A DNA stretch of 64,000 nt from Sophora flavescens (GCA_030762895.1 JAUPTC010000078.1:1-64000), one strand, 5' to 3'; counted from the stretch's first letter, positions 24,158 through 36,800 are shown. Translations and numbers: made by a program. Notes: generated by a model from the letters alone, not told the origin.

Positions 24158-24754
24158 TGTTTCTCAATTGATGATCTTGAAGAAATTTAACATCCAGGTT
24201 AACCTTACGAAGGCCCCATCCATTAAAGAAGTGTTGTGGCTGCCTCCTTGCTACAATTGGGTTAAAGTAAATACTGATGGTGCTGCTAAGGGAGCTCCAG
24301 GTATGGCAGGTTGTGGTGGTATTTTTAGAGGAGGAAATGCATCTATTCTAGGGTGTTTTGCTTTCAATGTTGGTGTCTCGTTTGCTTTCCATGCTGAATT
24401 GTTTGGAGCTATTATTGCTATTGAATTGGCTCACAAGAAGGGTTGGAAGAAGCTTTGGTTAGAATGTGATTCAATTTTAGTTTTTAATGCTTTCAAGTCT
24501 AATGGTATGGTCCCTTGGCAACTTAGGAATAGATGGTTAAACTGTATTGCTCTTACTAGAGATATGTCTTTTTTTTTTGCTCTTATTTGTATAGGGAGGG
24601 CAATGCTTGTGCTGATAAATTGGCCAATTTTGGTACAAGTATTGATGGTTTATGTTGGTGGAATTTAGTGCCTCCTTTCTTATTAGAGGATTTTGGCAGA
24701 AATAGGATGGGTCTTCCTACCTTTAGATTTTCTTACCTCCATGGGTCAGGCTGA
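24145..24754 (+). pseudogene. LINE copy 1: C-terminal RNase H (RVT_3 type)
   Basis: Plant L1 elements often carry an archaeal-like RNase H after the RT. Here VNTDGAAKG gives the first Asp, HAELFGAIIAIELA the Glu and LECDSILVFNAF the second Asp. The frame is then lost at a run of ten T's (24569-24578). In the corrected frame REGNACADKLA supplies the last Asp, and the product would end at TGA 24752-24754. All four acidic residues can be seen. The T-run indel could be a real mutation or a homopolymer sequencing error. Confidence 0.88.
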
Positions 24755-24798
24755 TGTCCCCCCATGCTTTTGTTTTCTTTTATTATTCTTTTTTTATC

Positions 24799-24804
24799 AA
24801 TAAA
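24799..24804 (+). promoter_or_regulatory. AATAAA polyadenylation-type signal
   Basis: AATAAA lies about 45 bp after the LINE copy 1 stop codon, inside a T-rich tail (TTTTATTATTCTTTTTTTATC). Its position fits the 3' UTR of a plant L1. No A-tract follows, so the true 3' end may have been trimmed when the next LINE was joined on. Confidence 0.5.
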
Positions 24805-24815
24805 TTTCTATTGGT

Positions 24816-24903
24816 TGAAGTATATAGATAGTTGGATGGTGCTCTAGTGAAGCTCTGCTAGGGTTGCTGCACGTCTCCTTCTAGGCCTGCTTTGTGGTTG
24901 ATC
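24816..24903 (+). other. Probable 5' leader of LINE copy 2
   Basis: 88 bp between the tail of LINE copy 1 and the first ATG of ORF1. It is less AT-rich than the preceding tail and has no features I can name. Where copy 1 ends and copy 2 begins cannot be set exactly without another member of either family. No target-site duplication is apparent. Confidence 0.4.
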
Positions 24904-26528
24904 ATGGCGGTCTGCCCATGGCCCTTCCTTGCTCCCTTGTCTCCTTCAAGCTCTCGCCTGCCCCCTACGTCCCAGCCCCTTGCGTCTCCAGCAAAGGATG
25001 ATTCCCCTCAACCATCACAGTCCTCTCCATAACAAAGGACCTTCGCAGAGGCGCTCAGAAACATCTGTGATATCCCACACAGCCACCTTCCTAAACCTCA
25101 CATCAAAGGGGATCATATCGCAATAAAAATTCCGGAAGAAGAGTACAAGGCTGGTCTTGATGACTGCAAGAATCACCTTCATGGCCGCTTTATCCTTTCT
25201 AAAGGTAATAACCCTATTAGGGTGGATGCCTTGAAAGCCAAGCTATCGTCATTATGGAAACCCCTTGGTCCATGGGGCGTGATCTCTCTTGGTAAAGGTT
25301 ATTACGAGTTTTCCTTTTCCTCTTTAGATGACCTGCGAAAGGTTAGATCTGTCACATCCTGGAGTTTAAAACCAGGTTTCTTGCGGCTGTTTGCTTGGAC
25401 ACCAGACTTTAAACCCGCCATCCAAAAACAAACATCCACCCAATGTTGGATTTGGATCTCGGGTTTGGCACAGGAGTATTGGAGACATAAAATCATCTTT
25501 GCTATAGCGGGCAGCATAGGCTCTCCTATCTGCTTAGATGCCACAACAAGCAAGTGCACTCTTGAGCGTAGTTTTGGTCATTATGCTCGCGTTCTCATTG
25601 ACCTTGATCTGAAAACTATGCTACGAAGCAAGGTGATGGTTGAGAGAGAGGATTTCGAATTCCTGGTGGATATTGAATATGAAAACCTCCCTGAATTCTG
25701 CACTGCTTGTAACTCTATCGGCCACTCCCTATCTTCCTGCAAAAGGACTGGTGAGGCTGAGAATCCAACTGTTAGGCAGCCTGCTCGCGTGGTTTCCAGG
25801 TTTTTGGCTAAACAGAAATCATAAAAAGGAAAAGAGAAATTAGTGCAGAATGAAAATGCAGGAGCCGGTACAAGTCAACAGGGGCTGGTCAGTGATAATC
25901 AACATGCTCCAGGTTGGCCTTTGGAGGATGAGGCTGTGGCTCGAGAGGAGTTGGTTGGGTTTAACAACATCCCTATCTCAGCTCTGAATCCTCCACTTGA
26001 CACAAATCCCCTCATAGGTTTGGTTACTGAACCTGTTATGGTTGGGGAGACTAGCAAGAGCAATGATCTGTCCATTGGCTGTATTGGAACACAAGAGGCA
26101 TTGTACAATGTTTTTTCTGATTTAGACACCCCCTTAACTCATCACTCAAAGGAAGTGTCTTCTGGTCGTAGTTCTTGAGATCGACCTTGACACGGATCTG
26201 TGATGCTTCAGATTCAGGCCACTTTCCTTCAACTCCTTTTACGAATTCCAATCCTGCAGTTACCAAGGACTTGCAAATTGTTGGTAGGCTGTGGAGCACG
26301 CAAGTAGAGGAAGAGGAGGATGGCATTGACGACTCGGTTCCTTCTCAGCAAACTGTCCCTAATCCGTACTTGATTGATGATCCTAAGGGTAATCTGGAAC
26401 AAGCTACTGGCTTCACAGTAGTCCGCTCAAAATTCCAAATGAAAAAGCTGAAAAAGAAACAGCTTCAGATTCAGAAGGCTAATGCTATCAAGGCCCGGGA
26501 TAGGGGTGGTCCTCAAAACTTTTCTTAA
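24904..26528 (+). pseudogene. LINE copy 2 ORF1 (DUF4283 plus zinc knuckle)
   Basis: Nucleic-acid-binding ORF1 protein of plant L1s. Starting at ATG 24904, a Pro/Ser-rich N-terminus is broken by TAA at 25030-25032. The same frame then gives the DUF4283-like domain (FAEALRNICD ... GRFILSKGN ... LWKPLGPWGV ... LKPGFLRLFAWTPDF ... WIWISGL) and the zinc knuckle CTACNSIGHSLSSC (CX2CX4HX4C, about 25697-25740). A second in-frame TAA stands at 25822-25824, after which the frame continues to 26178. The last part (26175-26528), ending in a lysine-rich stretch (MKKLKKKQLQIQK), is in another frame. Two nonsense codons and one frameshift prevent expression. It would have coated LINE RNA. Confidence 0.88.
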
Positions 26529-26530
26529 TG
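26526..26530 (+). other. TAATG stop/start overlap between LINE ORF1 and ORF2
   Basis: ORF1 ends in TAA at 26526-26528 and ORF2 begins with ATG at 26528-26530, sharing one base. Such overlaps allow re-initiation or termination-coupled translation of the downstream frame. It also supports taking 26528 as the true ORF2 start: the endonuclease motif YWNARG follows within a few residues. Confidence 0.75.
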
Positions 26531-27226
26531 CAGATTTTGTATTGGAATGCTAGAGGCATTGCTAACCTTGAAACTAGGTTGGTTCTCAAGAAGTTATGCT
26601 CTATGCATAAACCAGACATGGTGTTCATTTCGGAACCTTGGATTTCTTGTCAACAACTGCCTGCCAGTTTTTTGAAGGAGCTCAATTTGAGGCTCTTCGC
26701 TATTAATGACAGGGGCAGCAGCATGCCTAACCTGTGGTGCCTTTGTACAGCCTTATTCTCTCCCACCATCTTATCTAGCTCGGATCAGCAGGTCACTTGT
26801 GCTGTGAGTGTTGATGGCAAGCAAATGGTGATTTCAGCAGTGTATGCTTCAACTAATCAGATTAAGAGGAGACAGCTTTGGTCTGAGTTTTCCGCGCTTC
26901 AGTAGTCTCATCGTGCCCCTTGGTGTTATATTGGGGATTTTAACTGTGTCTTGGGCTCTCATGAGCATAGGGGTAAGTCGCTGCCCTCTAAATTATCCTG
27001 TGAAGATTTTAGATCTTGGACTGATTCTTTCAACCTCATTCACATTGACACAAGGGGCTCCCCTTTCACTTGGTCCAATGGCCGGCTTGGTAACAGCTAC
27101 ACTGAGAGGAGACTGGATCGGTCTTTTCTGTAATGTGATGAGATGCTTGACCTTTGGAACAATGTTTCTTGTTGTACTCTTACGAGCCAAGTCGACCACT
27201 TCCCTCTCCTTTTGTCCTTGAAAAAT
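26528..27226 (+). pseudogene. LINE copy 2 ORF2: apurinic-type endonuclease domain
   Basis: The endonuclease that nicks target DNA for target-primed reverse transcription. Motifs in order: YWNARG (metal-binding Asn), FISEPW (catalytic Glu), IGDFNCVLG (Asp and Asn), GSPFTWSNGR, ERRLDRSF and, near the end, DHFPLLL (Asp-His pair). They all fall in one frame, interrupted by TAG at 26903-26905 and TAA at 27131-27133. The active-site residues are therefore all readable but the chain is broken twice. Confidence 0.9.
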
Positions 27227-29160
27227 GAGGATAAGCAGTTTGGTTCAATGTTTAAATTTCAGAAAATGTGGTCTAGTCACCCAGTTGCAGGAAGTTCATT
27301 CTTCGACTCTTGGCTAGAGCCTATTATTGGCTGTCCCATGTTTGTTCTTACTCAAAAATTGAAGTCCTTGAAGTTAAAATTGAAGGATTGGAACAAGTCG
27401 GTTTTTGGGGATGTGCATAACAATGTCAAAGATGCCATGGCTAGTTTGGACCAGATTCAGGCTCAAATTACTAATGATGGTGCTTCGTGGATCTTCGCAA
27501 TAAAAGAGAAAGAAGCTCAGAAGTTGTTGGAGCTTGCTCTTAGCTATGAAGAGGATTTTTGGAAGGAGAAGTCCAGAATTAACTGGCACTTAGAGGGTGA
27601 TAGAAACATGGAATTCTTCCATCGTATGGCCAAGATTAAGGGTGCTACCAATAAAATCATTGTCCTTGACCATGAAGGCAAGATTCTTAGCAAGCCTGGA
27701 GAAATTGAAAATCATATTTTGCTGTTTTATCAGAACCTGTTTGGTAGTGGTAATGCTTGTCACTCTAATGATCTAATAGGCAGAGTTATTCCAAATCTTG
27801 TTTCTACTCAGGACAATGCGTTCTTGACTAACTTGCCCACCCTAGAGGAGGTTAAAGATGCGGTTTTCTCAATGAATGCTAGTGGTGCCCCTGGTAGTGA
27901 TGGCTTTGGGGGCCATTTTTATCATACCTATTGGGATGTGATTGCGCAAGACGTGTACAATGCTATGCTTCAGTTCTTCCAACGCGGTTGGGTTCTTCCT
28001 AATTACAACTCCAGCATCGTTACTCTTATCCCTAAAGTATCTAATGCTGTCAAGATTGATCAATTTAGGCCCATTGCTATGGCTAACTTCAAGTTCAAGA
28101 TTATTACCAAGATCTTGGCTGACAGGCTGCCTGTTATTGCCCCTAAAATCGTCAGTGAAAACCATAGTGGATACATCAAAGGTAGGCAGATTGCAGACTG
28201 CATTGGTGTAGCCTCTGAGTGTATAAATCTGCTTGATAAAAGATCGTTTCGTGGTCGAGATAGCATTGAAAATTGACATCAAAAAGGCCTTTGACTCTCT
28301 TGTTGGAATTTCTTACTGCGAGTCCTTCAGTCCTTTGGTTTTAATGCTCAGTTCTGCCCTTGGATTGAATCTATTTTGCTATCTGCTAAGTTGTCTATGT
28401 CAATTAATGGTAAGGCCATTGGTTTCTTTAATTGCAAGCGTGGGGTTCGGCAGGGTGATCCCCTGTCCCCCCCTCCTCTTTTGTCTTGCCGAGGAGGTTC
28501 TCAATAGATGCATCACCAAACTAGTTGAAGATGGTAAGTTGCAATTGATGTCTGGCCCAAGAAATCTTCAAATGCCTAGCCATGTTCTTTATGCGGATGA
28601 TATTTTAATTTTTCTGCCGAGCTTCAAAAACTAGCCTAAGCAATCTGTTGTCCCTTTTTAAGGAGTATGAGCGGGTTTACGGTCGGGTTGTTAGTCTTTG
28701 AAAAGTCCAAGTTCTACACCGGGTGCATCTCTGCTCAAGAAGGGTTGTTCTTTCTCAGATCCTTGGATTCTCTCATGGTGCCCTCCCCTTCACTTATCTG
28801 GGAGTCCCTATCTTCAAAGGTAGGCCTAAAAGGCTGCATCTTGCCCCTATTGCAGATAAAATCAAGTGCAAGTTAGCTGCTTGGAAGGGAGCCCTTCTCT
28901 CTATCATGGGAAGAGTTCAACTGGTAAGATCCATTGCTCTTGGTATGCTAGTCTATAGCTTCCATCTTTATGCTTGGCCTGTTAGCTTATTGAATTCTGT
29001 TGACAAGTGGTTGAGAAACTTTGTTTGGGCTGGGGATGTTAACGTCAAAAAGATTGTTACTGTTTCTTGGAATAAGGTTTGCAAACCTTACATTGAAGGA
29101 GGTCTAGGCATTAGACCCATTAGAGCTATTAACAGGGCAGGTTTGTTAAAGCTGAGCTAG
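27143..29160 (+). pseudogene. LINE copy 2 ORF2: reverse transcriptase
   Basis: Same frame as the endonuclease up to 28276: NASGAPGSDGF, LIPKV, FRPIAMANFKFKIITKILADRL and ENHSGYIKGRQI are classic L1 RT blocks. An extra base near 28256 shifts frame before IALKIDIKKAFDSL (motif A, catalytic Asp). Further shifts lie near 28303, in a C7 run at 28465-28471 (six C's restore the frame), near 28615 and near 28697. The catalytic YADD box follows PSHVL (about 28590). FTYLGVPIF, SIMGRVQLV and FVWAG are in the frame starting at 28723, which ends at TAG 29158-29160. At least five indels in about 500 bp make this the most decayed stretch of the LINE. Confidence 0.9.
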
Positions 29161-29806
29161 GATTTTGTTTCATCAAAGAATGAATGGTCTACTCTGCTTA
29201 AAGCGAGAACCATTAGGCATAACAAAGCAATCAGCCACCACATTTCCTCTTCTCTTTGGCCCGGAATTAAATGCTACTTGGATGAGGTACTGAAGAATGC
29301 CTCTTGGAATCTGGGGGATGGTCGGAACATCAACTTTTGGGTTGATAAATGGCTGCCACAACCTGTCTCAGAGTACCAAAATATCCCTCATGATGTGCGT
29401 GCTAGTCTGTCAGCTAAAGTCTCAGATTTTATCATTGATGGTAACTGGTGTGTCCCTAGTGCTCTTCTCCTTAAATCCCCTGATCTCAAAGAGGCCATTT
29501 ATAGCAATGTTATTCCTTTTTCCCTGGTTAGTGATCATCTGGTGTGGTCTAGCACGGCTTCGGGTTGCCTTAGCTTCAAGGAAGCTTTCACCTTCCATAA
29601 TCCTGCTGGCCAGGCACTTCCTTGGACAAAGTTAACTTGGAACCGGTATGTTCCTCCTTCAAAATCTTTTATTCTTTGGAGAATCATGAATAATAAAATG
29701 CCCACTGATGAAAATCTGCGAGGCAGGGGTTGCATTGTGGTCTCTATGTGTAGCCTTTGTGAGCAGGCTTTTGAAACTACAAAGCATCTTCTTAGAGTGG
29801 CAATTT
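29161..29806 (+). pseudogene. LINE copy 2 ORF2: start of the zinc-binding region
   Basis: Continues in the same frame after the TAG at 29158-29160. LGDGRNINFWVDKWL, SDHLVWSSTASGCLS, SKSFILWRIMNNKMPT and CSLCEQAFETTKHL match copy 1 position by position. The stretch stops just after TTKHL, in the middle of the zf-RVT cysteine/histidine cluster, because telomere-like DNA starts there. The apparent ORF end at 29808 is a chance TGA at the junction. Confidence 0.9.
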
Positions 29807-32800
29807 GACCCAGAACCCTAATCTTGACACGAAACTCTAAATTTTATCCCAAAACCCAAATTTTAACCCTATTTTTGACCCAAAACCCTATTTTAAACTC
29901 AAAACCCTAAACCATAATGTGGACCCTAAATTTGACCCAGAACCGTAATTTTGACCTGAAACCCTATTTTAAACTCAACCCTATTTCAAACATTAAATCC
30001 TAATTTTGACCCTAAACCCTAAATCTGACCCAGAACCCTAATTTTGACCCAAAACCCAAATTTTAAACCAAAACCCTAATTCTAACCCTATTTTTAACTC
30101 AAAACCTTAATTCAAACCCTAAACTCTAATTTTGAGCCAAAACCCTAATTTGGACCCAATACCCAAATTTTAAGCCCAAACCCTAATTCTAACCTTATTT
30201 TTGACCCAAAACCCTATTTTTAACTCAAAACCTTAATTCAAACCCTAAACCCTAATTTTGACCCAAAACCCAAGTTTTGACCCTAAACCCTAATTTTGAT
30301 CCTAAACCTTAAATTTGACCCAGAACTTAATTTTCCCAAAAGCCTAATTTTAACCCAAAACCCTAATTCTAACCCTATTTTTGACCCAAAACCCTATTTT
30401 AAACTCAAACCCTAATTCAAACCCTAAATCCAAATTTTGATCCTAAACACTAATTTTAACCCAAAACCCTAATTGTAACCCAAAGCCCTAATTTTGACCC
30501 AAACACATAATTCTAACCCTATTTTGACCCAAAACCCTATTTTAAACTCAAAACCTAATTCAAACCCAAAACCCTAATTAGGACCCTAAATTTGACCCAG
30601 AACCCTAATTTTGACCCGAAACCCTAAATTTTAACCCAAAACCCTAATTCTAACCATATTTTTGACCCAAAACTCAATTTTTAACACAATGCCCTAATTT
30701 AAACCCTAATTTTGAAACTAAACCCTAAATTTGACACAGAACCCTAATTTTGAGCCGAAACCCTAGTTTTTACCCAAACCCCTAATTCAAACCCTAAACC
30801 CTAATTTGCACCCAAAACCCAAATTTTGACCCACAACCCTAATTTTAACCCAAAGCCCTAATTCTGACCCAAAACCCTAATTCTAACCGTATTTTTGACC
30901 CAAAACCCTATTTTAAACTCAAAACCCTATTTCAAACCCTAAACACTAATTTTAACCCAAAATCTAACCCTATTTTTGACCCAAAACATATCTTTAACTC
31001 AAAACCCTAATTCAAACCCTAAACCCTAATTTGTACCAAAAACCCTAATTTTGACCTAAAACTTTAGTTTTAACCCAAAGCCCTAATTTTGACCCAAAAC
31101 CCTAATACTAACCCTATTTTTGACTCAAAACCATATTTTACACTCGACCCTATTTCAAACCCTAAACCCTAATTTTGACCCTAAACCCAAATTTGAACCT
31201 AAAACCCAAGTTTTGACCCAAAACCCTAATTCTAACCCTATTTTGACCCAAAATCCTATTTTAAACTCAAAACCCTAAACCCTAATTTTGATCCTAAACC
31301 TTAAATTTGACCCATAACCCTAATTTTTCCCAAAACCCTAATTTTAACCCAAAACCCTAATTCTAACCCTATTTTTGACCAAAAACCCGATTTTAAACTC
31401 AAAACCTAATTCAAACCCTAAACCCTAATTTTGACCCGAAACCGTAATTTTACCCAAAAGTCTAATTCTAACCCTAATTCAAACCCTAAACCCTAATTTT
31501 GATCCTAAACACTAATTTTAACCCAAAACCCTAATTGTAACCCAAAGCCCTAATTTTGTCCCAAAACCCTAATTCTAAGCCTATTTTTGACCCAAAACCC
31601 TATTTCAAACCTTAAACCCTAATTTTGACCCAAAACCATAAATCTGAGCCAGAACCCTAATTTTGACCTAAAACCCTAATTTTAAACCAAAACCGTAATT
31701 CTAACACTATTTTTGACCCAAAACCCTATTTGTAACTAAAAACCTTAATTCAAACCCTACACTCTAATTTTGAGCCAAAACCCTAATTTGGACCCAATAC
31801 CCTAATTTAAACCCCAAACCCTAATTGTAACCTTATTTTTGACCCAAAACCCTATTTTTAACTCAAAACCTTGATTCAAACCCTAAACCCTAATTTTGAC
31901 CCAAAACCCAAGTTTTGACCCAAAACCCTAATTCTAACCCTATTTTGACCCAAAACCCTATTTTTAACTCAAAACCCTAATTCAAACCCGAAACCCTAAT
32001 TTTGACCCGAAACCCAAAATTTGACCCAAAAACCTAATTTTGACCCGTAACCCTAATTTTAACGTAAACCCCTAATTCTAACCCTATTTTTGACCCAAAA
32101 CCCTATTTTAAATTCAAAACCCTATTTCAAACCCTAAACCCTAAATCTGACCCAGAACCCCAATTTTGACCAGAAACCCTAATTTTAAACCAAAACGCTA
32201 ATTCTAACCCTATTTTTGACCCAAAACCCTATTTGTAACTGAAAACCTTAATTCAAACCCTAAACTCTAATTTTGAGCCAAAACCCTAATTTGGACCCAA
32301 TACCCTAATTTTAACCCCAAACCCTAATTCTAACCTTATTTTTTAGCCAAAACCCTATTTTTAACTCAAAACCATAATTCAAACCCTAAACCCTACTTTT
32401 GACCCAAAAGCATAATTCTAACCCTAATTCAAACCCTAAACCCTAATTTTGACCCAAAACCGTAATTTTGACTCGAAACCCTAAATTTTAACCCAAAACC
32501 CTAATTCTAACCTTATTTTCGACCCAAAACTCAATTTTTAACACAATGCCCTAATTTAAACCCTAATTTTGAAACTAAACCCTAAATTTGACATAGAACC
32601 CTAATTTTGAGCCGAAACCCTATTTTATACACAAACCCATAATTCAAACCCTAAACCCTAATTTGCACCCAAAACCCAAATTTTGACCCAAAACCCTAAT
32701 TTTAACCCAAAGCCCTAATTCTGACCCAAAACCCTAATTCTAACCGTATTTTTGACCCAAAACCCTATTTTAAACTCAAAACCCTATTTCAAACCCTAAA

Positions 32801-33800
32801 CACTAATTTTAACCCAAAATCTAACCCTATTTTTGACCCAAAACATATCTTTCACTCAAAACCCTAATTCAAACCCTAAACCCTAATTTGTACCAAAAAC
32901 CCTAATTTTGACCTAAAACTTTAGTTTTAACCCAAAGCCCTAATTTTGACCCAAAACCCTAATACTAACCCTATTTTTGACCCAAAACGATATTTTAAAC
33001 TCGACGCTATTTCAAACCCTAAACCCTAATTTTGACCCAAAACCCAAATTTGGACCTAAAACAAAAGTTTTGACCCAAAACCCTAATTCTAACCCTATTT
33101 TGACCCAAAACCCTATTTTAAACTCAAAACCCTAAACCCTAATTTTGATCCTAAACCTTAAATTTGACCCATAACCCTAATTTTTCCCAAAACCCTAATT
33201 TTAACACAAAACCCTAATTCTAACCCTATTTTTGACCCAAAACCCGATTTTAAACACAAAACCTAATTCAAACCCTAAACCCTAATTTTGTCCCGAAACC
33301 CTAATTTTACCCAAAAGTCTAATTCTATCCCTAATTCAAACACTAAACCCTAATTTTGGCCCCAAGCCCTAAATTTTAACCCAAAACCCTAATTTTAACC
33401 CTATTTTGACCCAAAACCCTAATTGTAACCCAAAGCCCTAATTTTGTCCCAAAACCCTATTTCAAACCTTAAACCCTAATTTTGACCCAAAACCCTAAAT
33501 CTGAGCCAGAACCCTAATTTTGACCTAAAAACCTAATTTTAAACCAAAACCCTAATTCTAACCCTATTTTTGACGCAAAACCCTATTTGTAACTAAAAAC
33601 CTTAATTCAAACCCTACACTCTAATTTTGAGCCAAAACCCTAATTTGAACCCAATACCCTAATTTTAACCCCAAACCCTAATTCTAGCCTTATTTTTGAC
33701 CCAAAACGCTATTTTTAACTCAAAACCTTAATTCAAACCCTAAACCCTAATTTTGACTCAAAACCCAAATTTGGACCCAAAACCCAAGTTTTGACCCAAA
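29807..33800. repeat. Telomere-like array, right arm, irregular proximal part
   Basis: Same 7/12/19-bp CCCTA-based modules and same orientation as the left arm. The first bases (from about 29802) continue the left arm in phase. Repeats exist, such as the block with TTGTACC at 31031 and 32888 (offset 1857 bp), but the regular unit of about 1.55 kb is not yet established. No gene, ORF of substance or mobile element is seen. Confidence 0.93.
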
Positions 33801-36800
33801 ACCCTAATTCTAACCCTATTTTGACCCAAAACCCTAATTCAAACCCGAAACCCTAATTTTGACCCGAAACCCAAAATTTGACCCAAAAACCTAATTTTGT
33901 CCCGTAACCCTAATTTTAACGTAAACCCCTAATTCTAACCCTATTTTTGACCAAAACCCTATTTTAAATTCAAAACTCTATTTCAAACCCTAAACCCTAA
34001 ATCTGACCCAGAACCCTAATTTTGACCCGAAACCCTAATTTTAAACCAAAACCCTAATTCTAACCCTATTTTTGACCCAAAACCCTATTTGTAAATCAAA
34101 ACCTAAATTCAAACCCTAAACTCTAATTTTGAGCCAAAACCCTAATTTGGACCCAATACCCTAATTTTAACCCCAAACCCTAAATCTAACCTTATTTTTG
34201 ACCCAAAACCCTAAATCTGAGCCAGAACCCTAATTTTGACCTAAAACCCTAATTTTAAACCAAAACCCTAATTCTAACCCTATTTTTGACCCAAAACCCT
34301 ATTTGTAAATCAAAACCTAAATTCAAACCCTAAACTCTAATTTTGAGCCAAAACCCTAATTTGGACCCAATACCCTAATTTTAACCCCAAACCCTAATTC
34401 TAACCTTATTTTTGAGCCAAAACCCTATTTTTAACTCAAAACCTTAATTCAAACCCGAAACCCTAATTTTGACCCAAAACCCAAATTTGGATCCAAAACC
34501 CAAGTTTTGACCCAAAACCCTAATTCTAACCCTATTTTTAACTCAGAACCCTAATTCAAAACCGAAACCCTAATTTTGACCCTAAACCCAAAATTTGACC
34601 CAAAAACCTAATTTTGACCCGTAACCCTAATTTTAACACAAGCCCCTAATTGAAACCCTAAACCCTAATTTGGACCCAAATCCCAAGTTTTGACCCAAAA
34701 CCCTAATTCTAACCCTATTTTGACCCAAACCCCTATTTTAAACTCAAAACCCTATTTCAAACCATAAACCCTAAATCTGACCCTAAACCCTAATTTTGAT
34801 CCTAAACCTTAAATTTGACCCAGAACCCTAATTTTTCCCAAAACCCTAATTTTAACCACAAACCCTAATTCTAACCCTATTTTTGACCCAAAACCCTATT
34901 TTAAACACAAAACCTAATTCAAACACTAAACCCTAATTTTGACACGAAACCCTAATTTTACCCAAAAGTCTAATTCTATCCCTAATTCAAACCCTAAACC
35001 CTGATTTTGACCCATAACCCTAATTTTGACCCGAAACCCTAAATTTTAACCCAAAACCTAATTTTAACCGTATTTTTGACACAAAACCCTATTTTAAACT
35101 CAAAACCCTAATTCAAACCCTAAACCCTAATTTTGATCCTAAACACTAATTTTAACCCAAAACCCTAATTGTAACCCAAAGCCCTAATTTTGTCCCAAAA
35201 CCCTAATTCTAACCCTATTTTTGACCCAAAACCCTATTTCAAACCTTAAACCCTAATTTTGACCCAAAACCCTAAATCTGAGCCAGAACCCTAATTTTGA
35301 CCTAAAACCCTAATTTTAAACCAAAACCCTAATTCTAACCCTATTTTTGACCCAAAACCCTATTTGTAACTAAAAACCTTAATTCAAACCCTACACCCTA
35401 ATTTTGAGCCAAAACCCTAATTTGGACCCAATACCTTAATTTTAACCCCAAACCCTAATTCTAACCTTAAATTTTAACCCAAAACGCTATTTTTAACTCA
35501 AAACCTTAATTCAACCCCTAAACCCTAATTTTGACCCAAAACCCAAATTTGGACCCAAAACCCAAGTTTTGACCCAAAACCCTATTTTTAACTCAAAACC
35601 CTAATTCAAACCCGAAACCCTAATTTTGACCCGAAACCCAAAATTTGACCCAAAAACCTAATTTTGACCCGTAACCCTAATTTTAACGTAAACCCCTAAT
35701 TCTAACCCTATTTTTGACCCAAAACCCTATTTTAAACTCAAAACCCTATTTCAAACCCTTAACCCTAAATTTGACCCAGAACCCTAATTTTGACCCGAAA
35801 CCCTAATTTTAAACCAAAACCCTAATTCTAACCCTATTTTTGACCCAAAACCCTATTTGTAAATCAAAACCTAAATTCAAACCCTAAACTCTAATTTTGA
35901 GCCAAAACCCTAATTTGGACCCAATACCCTAATTTTAACCCCAAACCCTAATTCTAACCTTATTTTTGAGCCAAAACCCTATTTTTAACTCAAAACCTTA
36001 ATTCTAACCCTAAACCCTAATTTTGACCCAAAACCCAAATTTGGATCCAAAACCCAAGTTTTGACCCAAAACCCTAATTCTAACCCTATTTTTAACTCAG
36101 AACCCTAATTCAAAACCGAAACCCTAATTTTGACCCTAAACCCAAAATTTGACCCAAAACCTAATTTTGACCGTAACCCTAATTTTAACACAAGCCCCTA
36201 ATTGAAACCCTAAACCCTAATTTGGACCCAAATCCCAAGTTTTGACCCAAAACCCTAATTATAACCCTATTTTGACCCAACCCCTATTTTAAACTCAAAA
36301 GCCTATTTCAAACCATAAACCCTAAATCGACCCTAAACCCTAATTTTGAGCCTAAACCTTAAATTTGACCCAACCCTAATTTTTCCCAAAACCCTAATTT
36401 TAACCACAAACCTAATTCTAACCCTATTTTTGACCCAAAACCCTATTTTAAACACAAAACCTAATTCAAACCCTAAACCCTAATTTTGACCAAACCCTAA
36501 TTTTACCCAAAGTCTAATTCTATCCCTAATTAAACCCTAAACCCCGATTTGACCCATAACCTAATTTGACCAAACCTAAATTTTAACCCAAAACCTAATT
36601 TAACAGTATTTTGACACAAAACCCTATTTTAAACTCAAAACCCTAATTCAAACCCTAAACCCTAATTTTGATCCTAAACACTAATTTTAACTCAAAACCC
36701 AAATTTGGACCCAAAGTCCAAGTTTTGACCCCAAAACCCTAATTCTAACCCTATTTTTGACCCAAAACCCTATTTCAAACCTTAAACCCTAATTTTGTCC

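Larger units (their letters stand above)
22485..24815 (+). mobile_element. 5'-truncated L1-type LINE (copy 1)
   Basis: Starts inside the RT domain (GFFSCKRGVRQGDPLS region) and runs through the RT thumb, the zinc-binding domain and the RNase H to an AATAAA at 24799-24804 close to its apparent end. ORF1, endonuclease and the first half of RT are missing, as is usual after incomplete target-primed reverse transcription. No clear poly(A) tail is visible. The next sequence (24816 on) looks like the start of the second LINE. At least three frameshifts and no full ORF: inactive. It differs clearly from copy 2 at the protein level, so the two are separate lineages and not a duplication. Confidence 0.92.
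24816..29806 (+). mobile_element. L1-type LINE (copy 2), 3'-truncated
   Basis: Nearly complete at its 5' side: a short leader (about 24816-24903), ORF1, endonuclease, RT and the beginning of the zinc-binding region. It stops within the zf-RVT cysteine cluster at about 29802-29806, where telomere-like DNA begins. The last LINE codons (GAGTGGCAATTT) run into AATTTGACCC of the array with a shared AATTTG. The RNase H and 3' UTR are absent. LINEs lose 5' ends on insertion, so loss of the 3' end points to a later deletion or rearrangement and not to integration. Many stops and indels: inactive. Confidence 0.92.

Noticed and set aside
27869..28282. Minus-strand ORFs opposite LINE copy 2
   Set aside because: Shadows of the plus-strand RT, with no domain of their own.
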